From the NCBI RefSeq assembly GCF_018373095.1, contig NZ_JAHAHT010000001.1, forward strand, positions 1 through 64,000: 64,000 nt of DNA, read 5' to 3'. Source of the stretch: Haemophilus parahaemolyticus (GTDB taxonomy: Bacteria > Pseudomonadota > Gammaproteobacteria > Enterobacterales > Pasteurellaceae). Shown here piece by piece: positions 28,693 through 39,556 of the stretch. How positions within the stretch are numbered: the stretch's first letter is position 1; each line of letters begins with the position of its first letter. The translations under genes and the position numbers were made by a program. The notes below the pieces were generated by a model. That model was not told the DNA's origin and made no database searches. It saw only the letters and a program-made list of their open reading frames with translations.

Positions 28693-31053
28693 TTATTTTC
28701 TTTTTGCTTTCTTTGCAACTTTTTTCTTAGATTTCACCGCTTGTTTTTTCTTTTTTGTCTTCTCCTTTCTAGGTTTCTCTTTCTTGAAAGTTTTCACTTC
28801 TTTGAACACGGGTTTCTCTGTCTTTTTAGCTTTTTGTTTGGCGGTTTTACCGAGGTTCATTCCTTTGCGGTAGTTGTCTAACAGGGCAAAGTCGATTTTT
28901 TTATCGTCTAAATTTACATTGATTACTTGTATTTTTACTTTGTCGCCCAATCGGTAAATGATACCTGAACCACCGACTAAACGCTGTCTGTCTGCATCGA
29001 AATGATAGTAGTCGTTTTTAAGCGTAGAAATGTGTACTAAGCCATCAATTAACAACTCGTCTAATTTCACGAACAGACCGAAGCCTGTGACGGAGGAAAT
29101 TACACCTTCAAACTCTTCACCTAAATGGTCTTGCATAAATTCGCATTTCAACCAATCTGCCACCTCTCGGGTTGCTTCATCTGCTCGGCGTTCGGTGGCA
29201 GAGCATTTATCACCAAATTGGTCGATATCGTCTAATTTGTAATGATAGCCGCCGCCATCGGTGTAATTTCTGGTATTACCTTTTCCCTTTTCGATTAAAT
29301 ATTTAATTGCACGGTGCAACAGTAAATCGGGGTAACGGCGAATTGGTGAAGTAAAGTGAGCGTATTCGGTTAATGCCAAGCCGAAGTGCCCTACGTTATC
29401 CGCTGCATAGACGGCTTGTTTGAGCGAGCGGAGCAACATCGTTTGGATAAGCTCGCGATCTGGGCGACCTTCAAGCTGCTTAATCAATGCCGCATAATCT
29501 TTAGGTGTTGGATCTAAGCCTACATTCCACGTTAAGCCACATTCACGAATAAAGGTTTTGAAACTGGTTAATTTCTCTTCACTCGGCTTATCGTGAATAC
29601 GGAACAACGCTGGCTCGTTCGCTTCTTCCACAAAACGTGCTGAGGCAATATTTGCCAAAATCATACATTCTTCAATCAGTTTGTGTGCATCGTTGCGAAC
29701 AAGCGGTTCAATTCGTTCAATTCTTCCCTGAGGATTGAAAATAAATTGATTTTCGACTGTTTCGAATTCAATCGCTCCCCGTTTTTGGCGAGCCTCTGCC
29801 AGTGAATTATATAAGTGATAAAGTTCTTCGATATGCGGGACAAGCGGGGCATAACGCTCACGCAATGCCTCATCGCCCTCCAACATTTTCCACACTTTGG
29901 TGTAGGTTAAACGTGCGTGTGAATTCATCACCGCTTCATAAAATTCATAGCCTGTAAGTTCACCCTGCTCGGAAACCGTCATTTCTGCCACCAAGCATAA
30001 GCGGTCTATCTGCGGATTGAGTGAGCATAAGCCGTTGGAAAGCACTTCAGGCAGCATTGGGATCACCCGATTTGGGAAATAGACTGAGTTTCCGCGATTT
30101 GCTGCTTCTAAATCCAGAGCCGTTTTTGGGCGAACGTAGTAGCTTACATCGGCAATCGCCACCCATAAACGCCAGCCGTTTGGCTCTTTTTGGGCAAATA
30201 CCGCATCGTCAAAATCGCGGGCACTTTCGCCATCAATGGTCACAAGCGGTAGATTTCGTAAATCTACTCGCCCTTTTTTCGCTTCTTCGGGGACGTCTTC
30301 GCTAAAATGGCGGATCTGTTTTTCAACTGCCTCACCCCAAACATGCGGGATATCGTGGTTACGTAAGGCGATTTCGATTTCCATACCAGGGGCGAGATTG
30401 TCGCCTAAAATTTCGGTGATTTTCCCCATCGGGCGATTAAAACTGGCTTTGCGTTCAAACAGCTCAACTACTACCACTTGCCCCATTCGAGCACCTTGGC
30501 GGTGTTCATCAGGAATCAAAATATCTTGCGTGATACGGCTATCATCTGGTACGACAAACCCGATGCCACTTTCAAGGAAAAAGCGACCAACGAGCTGTTT
30601 TTTACGGGCTTCTAACACGCGTACGATACGCACTTCTTTACGCCCTCGGTGATCTATTCCATTTGGTTGAGCGAGCACAAAATCGCCGTGCATCACACGG
30701 TTCATTTGTACGTTTGGAATAAACCAATCGTCACCTTTATCTGCTCCTTCAACTTGCAAAAAGCCATAGCCATCGCGATGACCGATTACCGTGCCTTTGA
30801 GTAAATCCATTTTTTCAGGTAGGGCATAGCGTTTCCCTTTGGTAAAAACTAACTGCCCATCGTTTTCCATCGCACGCAAGCGACGACGCACGCCTTCGGT
30901 GCGTTCTTCATCGTAAATATGGAAGGCTTCAAGCAGTGCCTCGCGACTCATTGGTGCATCAAATTGGTGTATGGTTTGTAAAATAAATTCGCGTGAGGGT
31001 ACGGGGTTTTCGTATTTTTCTAATTCTTGTTGATAATTAGGATCGACTATCAT
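28693..31053 (-). CDS. rnr: Ribonuclease R
   Basis: Processive 3'-5' exoribonuclease that degrades structured RNA and acts in tmRNA and rRNA quality control. 786 residues from ATG 31053 ([21 protein letters not shown]); an in-frame ATG at 31128 is rejected because it falls in a dispersed repeat region. Order: winged-helix N-terminus, two cold-shock domains, RNB domain with the Asp cluster [15 protein letters not shown]1 domain near residues 630-715, and a Lys-rich tail of ~60 residues. Confidence 0.95.
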   Translation of the reverse strand: MIVDPNYQQELEKYENPVPSREFILQTIHQFDAPMSREALLEAFHIYDEERTEGVRRRLRAMENDGQLVFTKGKRYALPEKMDLLKGTVIGHRDGYGFLQVEGADKGDDWFIPNVQMNRVMHGDFVLAQPNGIDHRGRKEVRIVRVLEARKKQLVGRFFLESGIGFVVPDDSRITQDILIPDEHRQGARMGQVVVVELFERKASFNRPMGKITEILGDNLAPGMEIEIALRNHDIPHVWGEAVEKQIRHFSEDVPEEAKKGRVDLRNLPLVTIDGESARDFDDAVFAQKEPNGWRLWVAIADVSYYVRPKTALDLEAANRGNSVYFPNRVIPMLPEVLSNGLCSLNPQIDRLCLVAEMTVSEQGELTGYEFYEAVMNSHARLTYTKVWKMLEGDEALRERYAPLVPHIEELYHLYNSLAEARQKRGAIEFETVENQFIFNPQGRIERIEPLVRNDAHKLIEECMILANIASARFVEEANEPALFRIHDKPSEEKLTSFKTFIRECGLTWNVGLDPTPKDYAALIKQLEGRPDRELIQTMLLRSLKQAVYAADNVGHFGLALTEYAHFTSPIRRYPDLLLHRAIKYLIEKGKGNTRNYTDGGGYHYKLDDIDQFGDKCSATERRADEATREVADWLKCEFMQDHLGEEFEGVISSVTGFGLFVKLDELLIDGLVHISTLKNDYYHFDADRQRLVGGSGIIYRLGDKVKIQVINVNLDDKKIDFALLDNYRKGMNLGKTAKQKAKKTEKPVFKEVKTFKKEKPRKEKTKKKKQAVKSKKKVAKKAKRK

Positions 31054-31096
31054 TGGGTTCTCTTTTGATTTGTTGTTATTTTTTATGAAATAAAAT

Positions 31097-31171
31097 GTAG
31101 GGGGTATTAAATATGGTTTCACGCACAATCAATAATAGAAAAGCGTGCGTCAGCCAGCTGACACACCCTAC
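31097..31171. repeat. Short element with terminal inverted repeats upstream of rnr
   Basis: GTAGGGGGT (31097-31105) and ACACCCTAC (31163-31171) are near-perfect inverted ends of a 75-bp unit; inside, CACGCAC pairs with GTGCGT. It has the look of a small non-autonomous or REP-like palindromic unit. The rest of the 337-bp gap between rnr and rsmH (31054-31390) holds one uptake signal (ACCGCTTGT, 31207-31215) and a probable dcw promoter I could not place; no mraZ. Confidence 0.5.
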
Positions 31172-31390
31172 GGAAAGGAATTTGGCAAAACTTTGGTAAA
31201 ATTCTACCGCTTGTGAAATGATATTGGGCATAGTATCAAGTTTTTACCAATAATCCTAAACAAATTTAGAAAACAGCTTGCCCGACCTATTGTGAACCGA
31301 TAGAATTTAGCCTTTTGTCAGGGAACTTTTTAGCTGGCACAATTCTCTATAAAATAACCGATAAAATAATACTTCATTTAAGGCTACACG

Positions 31391-32332
31391 ATGAGCGATA
31401 CGCACCACAAACACATTACCGTCTTACTTCATGAAGCCGTGGACGGCTTGGCAATCAAACCAAACGGCATCTATATTGACGGGACTTTTGGGCGTGGTGG
31501 GCACTCTCGATTTATTCTCTCTCAGCTTAGCGAACAGGGACGTTTAATTGCCACTGATCGCGACCCGCGTGCTATTCTTGAAGCACGAACTATTGATGAC
31601 TCTCGTTTTGAAATTCACCACACCACTTTTTCGGCGATTCCAGAAGTCTGCGAAGAGTTGGGGTTAATCGGAAAAATTGACGGCATTTTGCTCGATCTTG
31701 GCGTTTCTTCTCCACAATTGGACGATGCAGAGCGTGGTTTTAGCTTTATGCGTGATGGGCCTCTCGATATGCGAATGGACACCACCAAGGGCTTATCTGC
31801 TGCCGAATGGCTCGATCAAGTTTCGATTGACGATTTAACGTGGGTGCTGAAAGAATTTGGCGAAGAACGCTTTGCCAAACGCATTGCCACGGCGATTGTG
31901 AATTTCAACAAAACAAGCGGTCAAAAAATTACCCGTACTTTGCAATTAGCTCAAGTTATCAGCGATGCTGTGCCGTTTAAAGATAAGCACAAACACCCCG
32001 CAACGCGTTCCTTCCAAGCGATTCGCATCTTTATCAATAGCGAATTGGACGAGCTGGAAAAAGCGTTAAGCTCTGCGTTAAGCGTGTTAGCCCCCGGAGG
32101 ACGTTTGTCGATTATCAGCTTCCATTCTTTGGAAGACCGAATGGTCAAACAATTCATCAAGAAAAACAGCAAAGGCAAAGAAGTGCCGCGTGGCTTGCCG
32201 ATTTTGGAAAGTGAATTGAACAAAGATATTCCGCTGAAAGCCGTTGGCAAAGCGATTATGCCAAGTGAGGCAGAAATTGATGCTAATCCACGCTCACGCA
32301 GTGCGGTGTTACGTGTGGCAGAAAAACGTTAA
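31391..32332 (+). CDS. rsmH: 16S rRNA m4C1402 methyltransferase RsmH
   Basis: SAM-dependent N4-methylation of C1402 in the ribosomal P site. 313 residues, as in E. coli. SAM-binding [14 protein letters not shown] lies near residues 33-46 and [18 protein letters not shown] later. It is the first gene of the dcw cluster here: the usual upstream gene mraZ is absent. ftsL starts 9 bp after its stop. Confidence 0.97.
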   Translation: MSDTHHKHITVLLHEAVDGLAIKPNGIYIDGTFGRGGHSRFILSQLSEQGRLIATDRDPRAILEARTIDDSRFEIHHTTFSAIPEVCEELGLIGKIDGILLDLGVSSPQLDDAERGFSFMRDGPLDMRMDTTKGLSAAEWLDQVSIDDLTWVLKEFGEERFAKRIATAIVNFNKTSGQKITRTLQLAQVISDAVPFKDKHKHPATRSFQAIRIFINSELDELEKALSSALSVLAPGGRLSIISFHSLEDRMVKQFIKKNSKGKEVPRGLPILESELNKDIPLKAVGKAIMPSEAEIDANPRSRSAVLRVAEKR

Positions 32333-32341
32333 GGAATAAAA

Positions 32342-32662
32342 ATGGCAGGAAATGATCGTTATCCGTTAGGGCAAGAAATTTTTGAAGATTTAATTGGTGA
32401 AAATAAAATTGCTTTATTGCTGTTAATGCTGATTATTGTTACAGCACTTGCAACAGTGTGGATTACAGAACAAACGCGCATGCTCACAACAAGTCAAGGA
32501 AAGACTATAGAAATAAATCGTCGACTTGAAAACCAATATATTCATTTACAGCTTGAAGAGAATAGTCTTAGTCGGAAAAATATTATTGAAACTTTTGCTA
32601 CAAAAGCATTATTACAGCCAATTAAAAAAGAACAAGAAGTCATTTTATTAGAGAAAAAATAG
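32342..32662 (+). CDS. ftsL: Cell division protein FtsL
   Basis: Bitopic protein that forms the FtsQLB complex and helps activate FtsWI. 106 residues (E. coli 121): short cytoplasmic tail, one membrane segment (~26-45), then a periplasmic coiled coil. ftsI begins 9 bp later. Codons are strikingly AT-rich. Confidence 0.92.
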   Translation: MAGNDRYPLGQEIFEDLIGENKIALLLLMLIIVTALATVWITEQTRMLTTSQGKTIEINRRLENQYIHLQLEENSLSRKNIIETFATKALLQPIKKEQEVILLEKK

Positions 32663-32671
32663 AGTTTTAAT

Positions 32672-34729
32672 ATGATATATAAAGTGAAATCTTCACATAA
32701 AAATAAATCTCATCCTGCACCTCCCAAACAAAAAAAAACTGAAAAAATGAATACAGTTAAAACGGTTGAACCAAGTTATTTACCTAACCGTTTTATTATA
32801 TTCTGGATCATTGTTATTCTCTTAGTCATCGCTTTAATTTATAAAGCGGTTTCAGTTCAAGTTATTGAATCTTCTCGTCTTATAAGTGAAGCGAAAGATC
32901 GTTCTCAAAGAACAATTTACCTTCCATTTAAACGCGGAAATATTTTAGATCGAAATGGAAAAATATTATCTATTAGCGCACCTATGTATTCCATAGAAAT
33001 TAGCCCAAGTGAATATTTCAGTACTCGAATCAAACGTAACAAAGAGAGTATTAGATTACTTGCAAGAGAATCAAGTGATTCAGAAAGTAGAATCAGTAAA
33101 AATATGAATAACTTTATTAAAAAGAAAAATCGCCCTGCTGAGAAAGTCATATTTGATCCTCGCTCAATTCAGAATCCTAAAGACCCGAAATATTGGGAAT
33201 TACTTTCTGAAATATTTGATATTCCACTTATACAACTTGAGGCTATTAAAACCAATCCTTATTCTAATTTTATTCAACTTGAGAATGAAGCTGAAAGATT
33301 AGAACAGGATAAATGGCGTTCTATTGCAAAAGTGCTCAATATAAATTACAACGTTTTAATGGATAATTTATATAAAAAATATAATAAAGGTACTTATAAT
33401 TTAGCTAGCCAACAAACAGAAGAGGTGATGAATTATATTAAAGAATTAAAGATGCCTGCTGTAAGTATCTTAGAAAGCCCTCGCCGTTTTTATCCGATAG
33501 CTGAGGAGGCTTCTCAGTTAATTGGTTTTTCAAATGTATATGAATTACGAGATGAGAAGAAGAAAAAAGAGATTATAGAAAAAGGGGCTGAAGGCTTAGA
33601 ACGTAGTTTTGATTCTTTATTAGTAGGTAAAAAAGGCAGGCAAATTATTCTTAAGGATAAAAAAGGAAATATTATCCAAAATATTAGCCATCAAAAACAA
33701 TACAACCCACAAGATGTCGTATTGAGTATCGACCAAGATTTACAATCTATGATTTACCGTGAGATTAAAAATGCGGTTGCAGAGAATAATGCTGAATCAG
33801 CTACGGCTGTGTTGGTCGATGTGCAAACGGGTGAAATTTTAGCGATGGCAAATGCGCCCTCTTTCAATCCAAATAATCGTTCAGATCTTAAACCTGAGTT
33901 GATACGTAACCGTGCGATTACTGATACGTTTGAACCAGGTTCAACGGTAAAACCTTTTACAGTTTTAACCGCTTTGCAAAATGGCGTGACCTATCGTGAC
34001 GAAGTGATTAATACCCATCCATTTGTGGTAAATGGACACACTATCCGCGATGTGGCACCGAGAGATAGCCTCTCGATTACGGGGATTTTGCAAAAATCAA
34101 GTAACATCGGGGTGAGCCGTTTGGCGTTGCGTATGCCTTCTACGGCACTAGTAGATACTTACAGCAAGATTGGATTTGGTAAAGATACGGGCTTAGGTTT
34201 GGGCGAACAACGCGGTACCAATGGTGACCGCAAACGCTGGTCAGATATTGAGCGTGCAACCTTAGCTTATGGTTATGGTTTGAATGTTACCCCGCTTCAA
34301 TTGGCTCGAGCTTACGCAACACTCGGTAGTTTCGGCATTTATCGCCCGCTCTCGATTACCAAAGTCGATCCGCCTGTGATTGGCGAACGTGTGTTGCCTG
34401 AGAAAATTACGCGTGATGTCGTGCATATGATGGAAAGTGTTGCTCAAAAAGGTGAAGGTGGTCAGAAAGCGATGGTAGAGGGCTATCGCGTGGCAGTCAA
34501 AACGGGGACGGCACGTAAGCTTGAGAAAGGGCAATATGTGAAGAAATACTTTGCTTATACTGCGGGTCTTGCTCCTGCAAGCAATCCACGTTTTGCTTTA
34601 GTGGTACTGATGAATGAACCAAAAGCAGGCAATTACTATGGTGGTGCAGTTTCAGCACCGCTATTCTCAAAAATCATGGGATATACATTAAAAGCATACA
34701 ACATCAAACCAGATAACTTAATAGAATAA
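32672..34729 (+). CDS. ftsI: Septal peptidoglycan transpeptidase FtsI (PBP3), enlarged pedestal
   Basis: Crosslinks septal peptidoglycan together with FtsW. 685 residues, against 588 in E. coli and about 610 in H. influenzae. Short cytoplasmic part, membrane segment (~41-62), periplasmic pedestal, then the transpeptidase domain with catalytic Ser424 (STVK), SSN at 476-478 and KTG at 610-612, all intact. The extra length is in the pedestal, ~110-265: the repeat beginning W175 ([19 protein letters not shown]…) is followed by a second, related one beginning W215 ([20 protein letters not shown]…). The first half is more AT-rich than the catalytic half. murE follows after 10 bp. Confidence 0.95.
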   Translation: MIYKVKSSHKNKSHPAPPKQKKTEKMNTVKTVEPSYLPNRFIIFWIIVILLVIALIYKAVSVQVIESSRLISEAKDRSQRTIYLPFKRGNILDRNGKILSISAPMYSIEISPSEYFSTRIKRNKESIRLLARESSDSESRISKNMNNFIKKKNRPAEKVIFDPRSIQNPKDPKYWELLSEIFDIPLIQLEAIKTNPYSNFIQLENEAERLEQDKWRSIAKVLNINYNVLMDNLYKKYNKGTYNLASQQTEEVMNYIKELKMPAVSILESPRRFYPIAEEASQLIGFSNVYELRDEKKKKEIIEKGAEGLERSFDSLLVGKKGRQIILKDKKGNIIQNISHQKQYNPQDVVLSIDQDLQSMIYREIKNAVAENNAESATAVLVDVQTGEILAMANAPSFNPNNRSDLKPELIRNRAITDTFEPGSTVKPFTVLTALQNGVTYRDEVINTHPFVVNGHTIRDVAPRDSLSITGILQKSSNIGVSRLALRMPSTALVDTYSKIGFGKDTGLGLGEQRGTNGDRKRWSDIERATLAYGYGLNVTPLQLARAYATLGSFGIYRPLSITKVDPPVIGERVLPEKITRDVVHMMESVAQKGEGGQKAMVEGYRVAVKTGTARKLEKGQYVKKYFAYTAGLAPASNPRFALVVLMNEPKAGNYYGGAVSAPLFSKIMGYTLKAYNIKPDNLIE

Positions 34730-34739
34730 GCCAAATAAA

Positions 34740-36212
34740 ATGAAACGATTACTCACCTTTTTCCCTCAATTGCAAGATAGCGTGCAAATTTCACCGCTTG
34801 CAAAAATGACGCTCGATTCCCGCAAAGTGGGCAACGGCGATCTGTTTATTGCTTTAAAAGGACATAATGTGGATGGCAGAACCTTTATTCCAAAAGCGAT
34901 TGAACAAGGTGCAAGCCTTATTTTGGCAGAAGCGGACGAAGGTGTACAAGCGGTCGAAATTGCCAAAGAGTTTGCAAATGCTACCGCTTGTGTGTTGAAT
35001 GTGCCACATTTGCCAAAATTGCTCTCACAAATCGCGGGTGAATTTTATGGCAACCCAAGCGAAAAATTAACGTTAGCGGGCATTACTGGCACAAATGGCA
35101 AAACGACAACGGCTCAGCTGTTAGCCCAATGGCATAACTTGCTAGGCGGTAAATCGGCAGTGATGGGAACCATCGGCAACGGTTTATTCGGGCAAGTTCA
35201 AGAAGCGGCTAACACCACAGGCTCTGCTGTTGAAATTCAACAAAATCTTGCAAACTTTATTGCACTTGGTGCTGATTTTTGTGCGATGGAAGTGAGTTCT
35301 CACGGTTTAGTGCAGTATCGCGTGGAAGCATTGCAATTTGATTTAGCGATGTTCACCAATTTAAGCCGTGACCATCTGGACTACCACAACACAATGGAAG
35401 AGTACGCTGCGGCGAAATTCCGCTTGTTTAGCGAACTCGACACCAAAGTTCAAGTGTTGAATGTGGACGATGAAATCGGGGCTGAATGGTTGGCAAAATT
35501 ACCGAATGCAATTGCAGTGAGTACGAACCCTGCATTCAGCAATTCACATCGTTTTGTAAAAGCAACCAATGTACAATTTACCTTACAAGGTGCAACCATC
35601 GAATTTGAAAGTAGCTGGGGTAACGGTACGTTACACAGCCAGCTTATTGGGGCATTTAATGTTGCCAATTTACTACTCGCGCTAGCTGGCTTGTTAGCAC
35701 TTGGGCATGATTTGCAAAAATTAGTTGAAACCGCACCGCTTTTAAAAGGTGTGGCAGGGCGAATGGAGTGTGTGACTGCGGAAAATCGCCCACTGGTGTT
35801 GGTTGATTATGCTCACACGCCTGATGCGTTAGAAAAAGCATTACAAGCTGCACGTCTGCATTGTGAGGGCGAACTTTACTGCATTTTCGGCTGCGGTGGC
35901 GATCGTGATGCTGGTAAGCGTCCAATGATGGCAAACATTGCTGAACAGCTTGCAGATCGTGTGATTGCGACAGATGATAATCCGCGTACTGAAGATAATC
36001 ATAAAATTATGGCAGATATTCTTAAGGGCTTTGAGAATGTTGGAGTTGTTCAAGTCATTCATGATCGAGAACAAGCGATTAAAACTGCCATTCTGCAAGC
36101 GAAACCGCAAGATGTGATTTTAATCGCTGGCAAAGGTCATGAAGATTATCAAATTATTGGCTCGACCAAGCATCATTTTTCAGATCAAGAAGTGGCTAGA
36201 AAGTATTTGTAG
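34740..36212 (+). CDS. murE: UDP-MurNAc-tripeptide synthetase MurE (meso-DAP adding)
   Basis: Cytoplasmic ligase adding meso-diaminopimelate to UDP-MurNAc-L-Ala-D-Glu. 490 residues (E. coli 495). ATP-binding [13 protein letters not shown] near 115; the meso-DAP-specific DNPR motif is present ([12 protein letters not shown]), showing DAP-type peptidoglycan. Two uptake signals lie inside the gene (near 34946-34954 and 34984-34992). Confidence 0.97.
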   Translation: MKRLLTFFPQLQDSVQISPLAKMTLDSRKVGNGDLFIALKGHNVDGRTFIPKAIEQGASLILAEADEGVQAVEIAKEFANATACVLNVPHLPKLLSQIAGEFYGNPSEKLTLAGITGTNGKTTTAQLLAQWHNLLGGKSAVMGTIGNGLFGQVQEAANTTGSAVEIQQNLANFIALGADFCAMEVSSHGLVQYRVEALQFDLAMFTNLSRDHLDYHNTMEEYAAAKFRLFSELDTKVQVLNVDDEIGAEWLAKLPNAIAVSTNPAFSNSHRFVKATNVQFTLQGATIEFESSWGNGTLHSQLIGAFNVANLLLALAGLLALGHDLQKLVETAPLLKGVAGRMECVTAENRPLVLVDYAHTPDALEKALQAARLHCEGELYCIFGCGGDRDAGKRPMMANIAEQLADRVIATDDNPRTEDNHKIMADILKGFENVGVVQVIHDREQAIKTAILQAKPQDVILIAGKGHEDYQIIGSTKHHFSDQEVARKYL

Positions 36213-36218
36213 GACGAT

Positions 36219-36332
36219 CCCCCTCTTTAGAAAAGAGGGGCTAGGGGAGATTTGATTACGATGTTTATTTTTCGTATGGACTCCGTTTTTACTTCTGCCA
36301 AATCTCCCCCTCCCTCTTTGCTAAAGAGGGGG
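36219..36332. repeat. Long inverted repeat between murE and murF
   Basis: CCCCCTCTTTAG (36219-36230) pairs with CTAAAGAGGGGG (36321-36332), and inside it GGGGAGATTTG (36244-36254) pairs with CAAATCTCCCC (36299-36309). The unit is about 114 bp and sits inside the dcw transcript, 7 bp after the murE stop. A shorter version of the AGAGGGG hairpin occurs after lpxC (50042-50070). Confidence 0.7.
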
Positions 36333-36398
36333 CTGATCTCTAAGCATTGAATTTTAATGAAGAAAATAACTGCTCCAGTGGGGCAAATTTATGCGTAA

Positions 36399-36421
36399 CC
36401 TAGGGCAACAGCCCTAGGAGG
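36399..36421 (+). promoter_or_regulatory. Hairpin overlapping the murF ribosome-binding site
   Basis: CCTAGGGC (36399-36406) pairs perfectly with GCCCTAGG (36411-36418) around AACA. The last three stem bases belong to the murF Shine-Dalgarno AGGAGG (36416-36421), 6 nt before ATG 36428. The hairpin could limit ribosome access to murF. Confidence 0.5.
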
Positions 36422-36427
36422 AAAACA

Positions 36428-37822
36428 ATGATTAAACAAACAATCCAACAAATCGCCGAAATCCTTCATGCAAGGCTGTTTGGTGATGGTAATGTAACGG
36501 TAACGACAGTCAGTACCGACACCCGTCAAGCGGTCGAAAATGGACTATTTTTTGCATTAAAAGGCGAAAAATTTGATGCACATGATTATGCAGAAAAAGC
36601 GGTAGAACAAGGCTGTGTAGCACTCGTTGTTGAGCGTGAGTTGCAGATTGCTGTACCGCAAATTATTGTGGCGGATACGCGATTAGCTTTAGGCGAATTA
36701 GCGAAATGGCTGAAAAGCACATTGAATCCTAAAACGGTTGCTATGACTGGCTCATCGGGTAAAACAACCGTGAAAGAGATGACTGCAAAAATCTTGCAAA
36801 AAACAGCCGCTTGTGAAGACGAGGTGCTTTATACTTTCGGCAATCTGAACAATGATTTAGGTGTGCCGATGACCTTGCTCCGTCTAACTGAGCAACACAA
36901 ATTTGCGGTGGTAGAACTGGGTGCAAACCATATTGGCGAAATTGCTTACACCACACAAATCGCCCAACCTGATGCCTGTTTAGTGAATAACATTGCCCCT
37001 GCCCATTTAGAAGGTTTTGGCTCAATTGAAGGTGTTGCAGCTGCAAAAGGCGAAATTTATCGAGGACTAAAAGAAAACGGTAAAGCGATTATTAACCAAG
37101 CTTTTTATTATCCGCAATGGTGTAAAGAAATCGGTGATCATGAATTGCAATCTTTTAGTTATACTGGTTCAGACCAAGATTCTTATGCGGATTTCTGGGC
37201 GGAAAACGTTTCACTTAATTTAAATGGCTCAACGTTCATTTTGCATGCCTTTGAAGAGGAAATTGAAATCAATTTGCCTTATTTAGGTGCACATAATGTT
37301 TCTAATGCTTTAGCGGCAACTGCGTTAGCGATGGCAGTTGGTGCAAGTTTAGCGGATGTTAAAGCTGGGCTTGAACAGCGCTCACAAGTGAAAGGACGTT
37401 TATATCCTGTTGAAATTAACGAGCACTGTTTGCTGATTGATGATACTTACAATGCGAATGTCGATTCGATGAAATCAGCGATTTCTGTGCTGAAAAATTA
37501 CCCTGCATTTCGTATTTTTGCGGTAGGTGATATGGCGGAACTTGGCAAAGAAAGTACGCAGTGCCATCAAGAAGTTGCAGATTTTGCTCAACAGGCAGGG
37601 TTAGATTTAATCGTCTCTTTTGGTAAAGAAAGTGCATTGATTAGTGCTAATGCTCAGCACCATTTTACCGATAAGCAAACCATGAGTGATTTCTTGCTAC
37701 CGATTATTTCGCAAAAAATTGCAGAAAAACAACCGCTTGTTTTATTGGCAAAAGGCTCTCGTAGCCAAAAAATGGAAACTTTGATTGCGGATTTATGCCG
37801 TGCTTTTCATATTCAATTTTAA
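36428..37822 (+). CDS. murF: UDP-MurNAc-tripeptide D-Ala-D-Ala ligase MurF
   Basis: Adds D-Ala-D-Ala to complete the UDP-MurNAc-pentapeptide. 464 residues (E. coli 452). ATP-binding AMTGSSGKTTVKEM near 105; LIDDTYNANVDSMKSAI is the typical Mur C-domain segment. mraY begins 9 bp after its stop. Confidence 0.97.
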   Translation: MIKQTIQQIAEILHARLFGDGNVTVTTVSTDTRQAVENGLFFALKGEKFDAHDYAEKAVEQGCVALVVERELQIAVPQIIVADTRLALGELAKWLKSTLNPKTVAMTGSSGKTTVKEMTAKILQKTAACEDEVLYTFGNLNNDLGVPMTLLRLTEQHKFAVVELGANHIGEIAYTTQIAQPDACLVNNIAPAHLEGFGSIEGVAAAKGEIYRGLKENGKAIINQAFYYPQWCKEIGDHELQSFSYTGSDQDSYADFWAENVSLNLNGSTFILHAFEEEIEINLPYLGAHNVSNALAATALAMAVGASLADVKAGLEQRSQVKGRLYPVEINEHCLLIDDTYNANVDSMKSAISVLKNYPAFRIFAVGDMAELGKESTQCHQEVADFAQQAGLDLIVSFGKESALISANAQHHFTDKQTMSDFLLPIISQKIAEKQPLVLLAKGSRSQKMETLIADLCRAFHIQF

Positions 37823-37831
37823 GGATTTATT

Positions 37832-38914
37832 ATGCTAGTTTGGCTTGCTGAATATCTTGTTCAGTTTAATACGGCGTTTAATGTCGTTTCTTATATTACT
37901 TTCCGTGCCATTATGGCATTATTGACTGCTCTTGGTATTGGATTATGGATTGGGCCGACTGTTATTCGCCGTTTACAAGTATTAAAATTCGGGCAAGAAG
38001 TACGTAATGATGGGCCTGAAAGCCACTTCAAAAAACGCGGCACACCAACGATGGGCGGTGTGATGATTTTAGCCTCTATTGGTATCAGTACTGTGCTTTG
38101 GGCAGATTTACGCAACAGTTATGTTTGGTTCGTGTTGTTTGTTTTATTTGGTTATGGGATCGTCGGTTTTGTGGACGATTATTGGAAAATCAAACGTAAA
38201 AATACCGATGGTTTAATTCCTCGTTGGAAATACTTCTGGTTGTCTGTCATTGCCTTGGTTGCCATTTTGGGCATTTATGCCATCGGTAAAGATACTACCG
38301 CCACACAGCTGGTGGTGCCATTCTTCAAAGAATTTATGCCACAGCTTGGCATCTTATTCGTGGTGCTTTCTTACTTCGTGATTGTCGGCACTAGTAACGC
38401 TGTGAACCTGACTGACGGCTTAGACGGCTTGGCAATTGTGCCCACCATTATGGTGGCAAGTGCATTCGCTTTAATTGCGTGGGCAACAGGTAACTACAAC
38501 TTCGCCCAATACTTACATATTCCATTCGTCCAAAATGCAGGGGAATTAGTGATTTTATGTACCGCCATCGTTGGTGCGGGCTTAGGCTTTTTATGGTACA
38601 ACACCTACCCTGCACAAGTGTTTATGGGCGACGTTGGCTCACTCTCACTAGGCGGTGCATTAGGCACGATTGCAGTATTGGTTCGCCAAGAATTATTGCT
38701 TGTGATTATGGGGGGCGTGTTTGTGGTGGAAGCCTTATCCGTTATTCTCCAAGTAGGATCTTATAAACTTCGTCAAAAACGTATTTTCCGCATGGCACCA
38801 ATTCATCACCACTTTGAATTAAAAGGCTGGCCAGAACCGCGTGTTATTGTTCGTTTCTGGATTATTACTTTAATGCTGGTGTTAATTGGCTTGGTAACAT
38901 TGAAATTACGTTAA
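37832..38914 (+). CDS. mraY: Phospho-MurNAc-pentapeptide translocase MraY
   Basis: Inner-membrane enzyme making lipid I from UDP-MurNAc-pentapeptide and undecaprenyl phosphate. 360 residues, as in E. coli, with ten membrane segments. Catalytic aspartates lie in GFVDDYWKI and [10 protein letters not shown]; the later [11 protein letters not shown] block is intact. Confidence 0.98.
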   Translation: MLVWLAEYLVQFNTAFNVVSYITFRAIMALLTALGIGLWIGPTVIRRLQVLKFGQEVRNDGPESHFKKRGTPTMGGVMILASIGISTVLWADLRNSYVWFVLFVLFGYGIVGFVDDYWKIKRKNTDGLIPRWKYFWLSVIALVAILGIYAIGKDTTATQLVVPFFKEFMPQLGILFVVLSYFVIVGTSNAVNLTDGLDGLAIVPTIMVASAFALIAWATGNYNFAQYLHIPFVQNAGELVILCTAIVGAGLGFLWYNTYPAQVFMGDVGSLSLGGALGTIAVLVRQELLLVIMGGVFVVEALSVILQVGSYKLRQKRIFRMAPIHHHFELKGWPEPRVIVRFWIITLMLVLIGLVTLKLR

Positions 38915-39062
38915 GGTCAGTTGAGTAGGCTTTCTTCTACCAAAATATGATGAAAAATCAAAGGTGGGATAAAGCCTATTTTATCAATGGATAAGCAGTT
39001 AGTCATAACGATGTGAAAAACAAGCGGGCAGATTTCGCAAAACGTTTGCAAAAGGATATGTA

Positions 39063-39494
39063 ATGAAAAATAAAACGCTTTTGGTTTATACAGGTGTTGA
39101 TCTTAATATGATGATTGCAGAAGGTGGATCGGGATATTGGAAATTAGGCGCTTCTTCTCTTCAACAAGTAGAATACTTGATTGCTTGTAAAAATTACACC
39201 AAAGATTGGGCAGTGTCGGACAAAAATATTCCTCAAGGTACGGCGTTTTTCATTGCTAAAGTAGCGGGATTTCAAAAAATGTTAGATGGGCAATATGAAG
39301 GCAGATATTTAATTACTTTCTCTGAATATGCAGAAATTCGTATTCCCAAAGCATGGCAAAAAATTTGTATAAGAGGCTTACCTGCTGCTCGTTATTTTAA
39401 TACGAATGATGTTTTGGCAGATTTAGCTATTGAACCTTCAAAACTAGCTTGGAAATCGTTTATTCCTGCTAAAAACACAAGCCCGCAGAGATAG
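39063..39494 (+). CDS. Unknown protein inserted in the dcw cluster
   Basis: 143 residues, no signal peptide or membrane segment. I do not recognise the family. Motif-like stretches are EGGSGYWKLG (~20-29), EYLIACKN (~37-44), an alternating-hydrophobic core FFIAKVAGF and RYLITFSEYAEI (~61-94), and a C-terminal LPAARYFNTNDVLADLAI. The pattern of a small all-beta domain with a late [G]xPxRY loosely recalls PUA/EVE-like or HNH-associated modules, but this is a guess. It lies between mraY and murD, which normally adjoin. AAAAGGA precedes ATG 39063. Confidence 0.65.
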   Translation: MKNKTLLVYTGVDLNMMIAEGGSGYWKLGASSLQQVEYLIACKNYTKDWAVSDKNIPQGTAFFIAKVAGFQKMLDGQYEGRYLITFSEYAEIRIPKAWQKICIRGLPAARYFNTNDVLADLAIEPSKLAWKSFIPAKNTSPQR

Positions 39495-39556
39495 TTATTT
39501 ATACTCCTTAGCTTGCGGATAGTTTGGAAAGTAAGACAACAAAAAGAGAATAAAAA

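Noticed and set aside
28609..28881. 90-codon plus-strand frame at the rnr 3' end
   Set aside because: It is the antisense shadow of the Lys-rich tail of RNase R (poly-Phe/Leu translation).
31315..31370. Promoter of the dcw cluster
   Set aside because: TTGTCA and several TATAAA/TAAAAT hexamers are present, but no pair has acceptable spacing, so no position is claimed.
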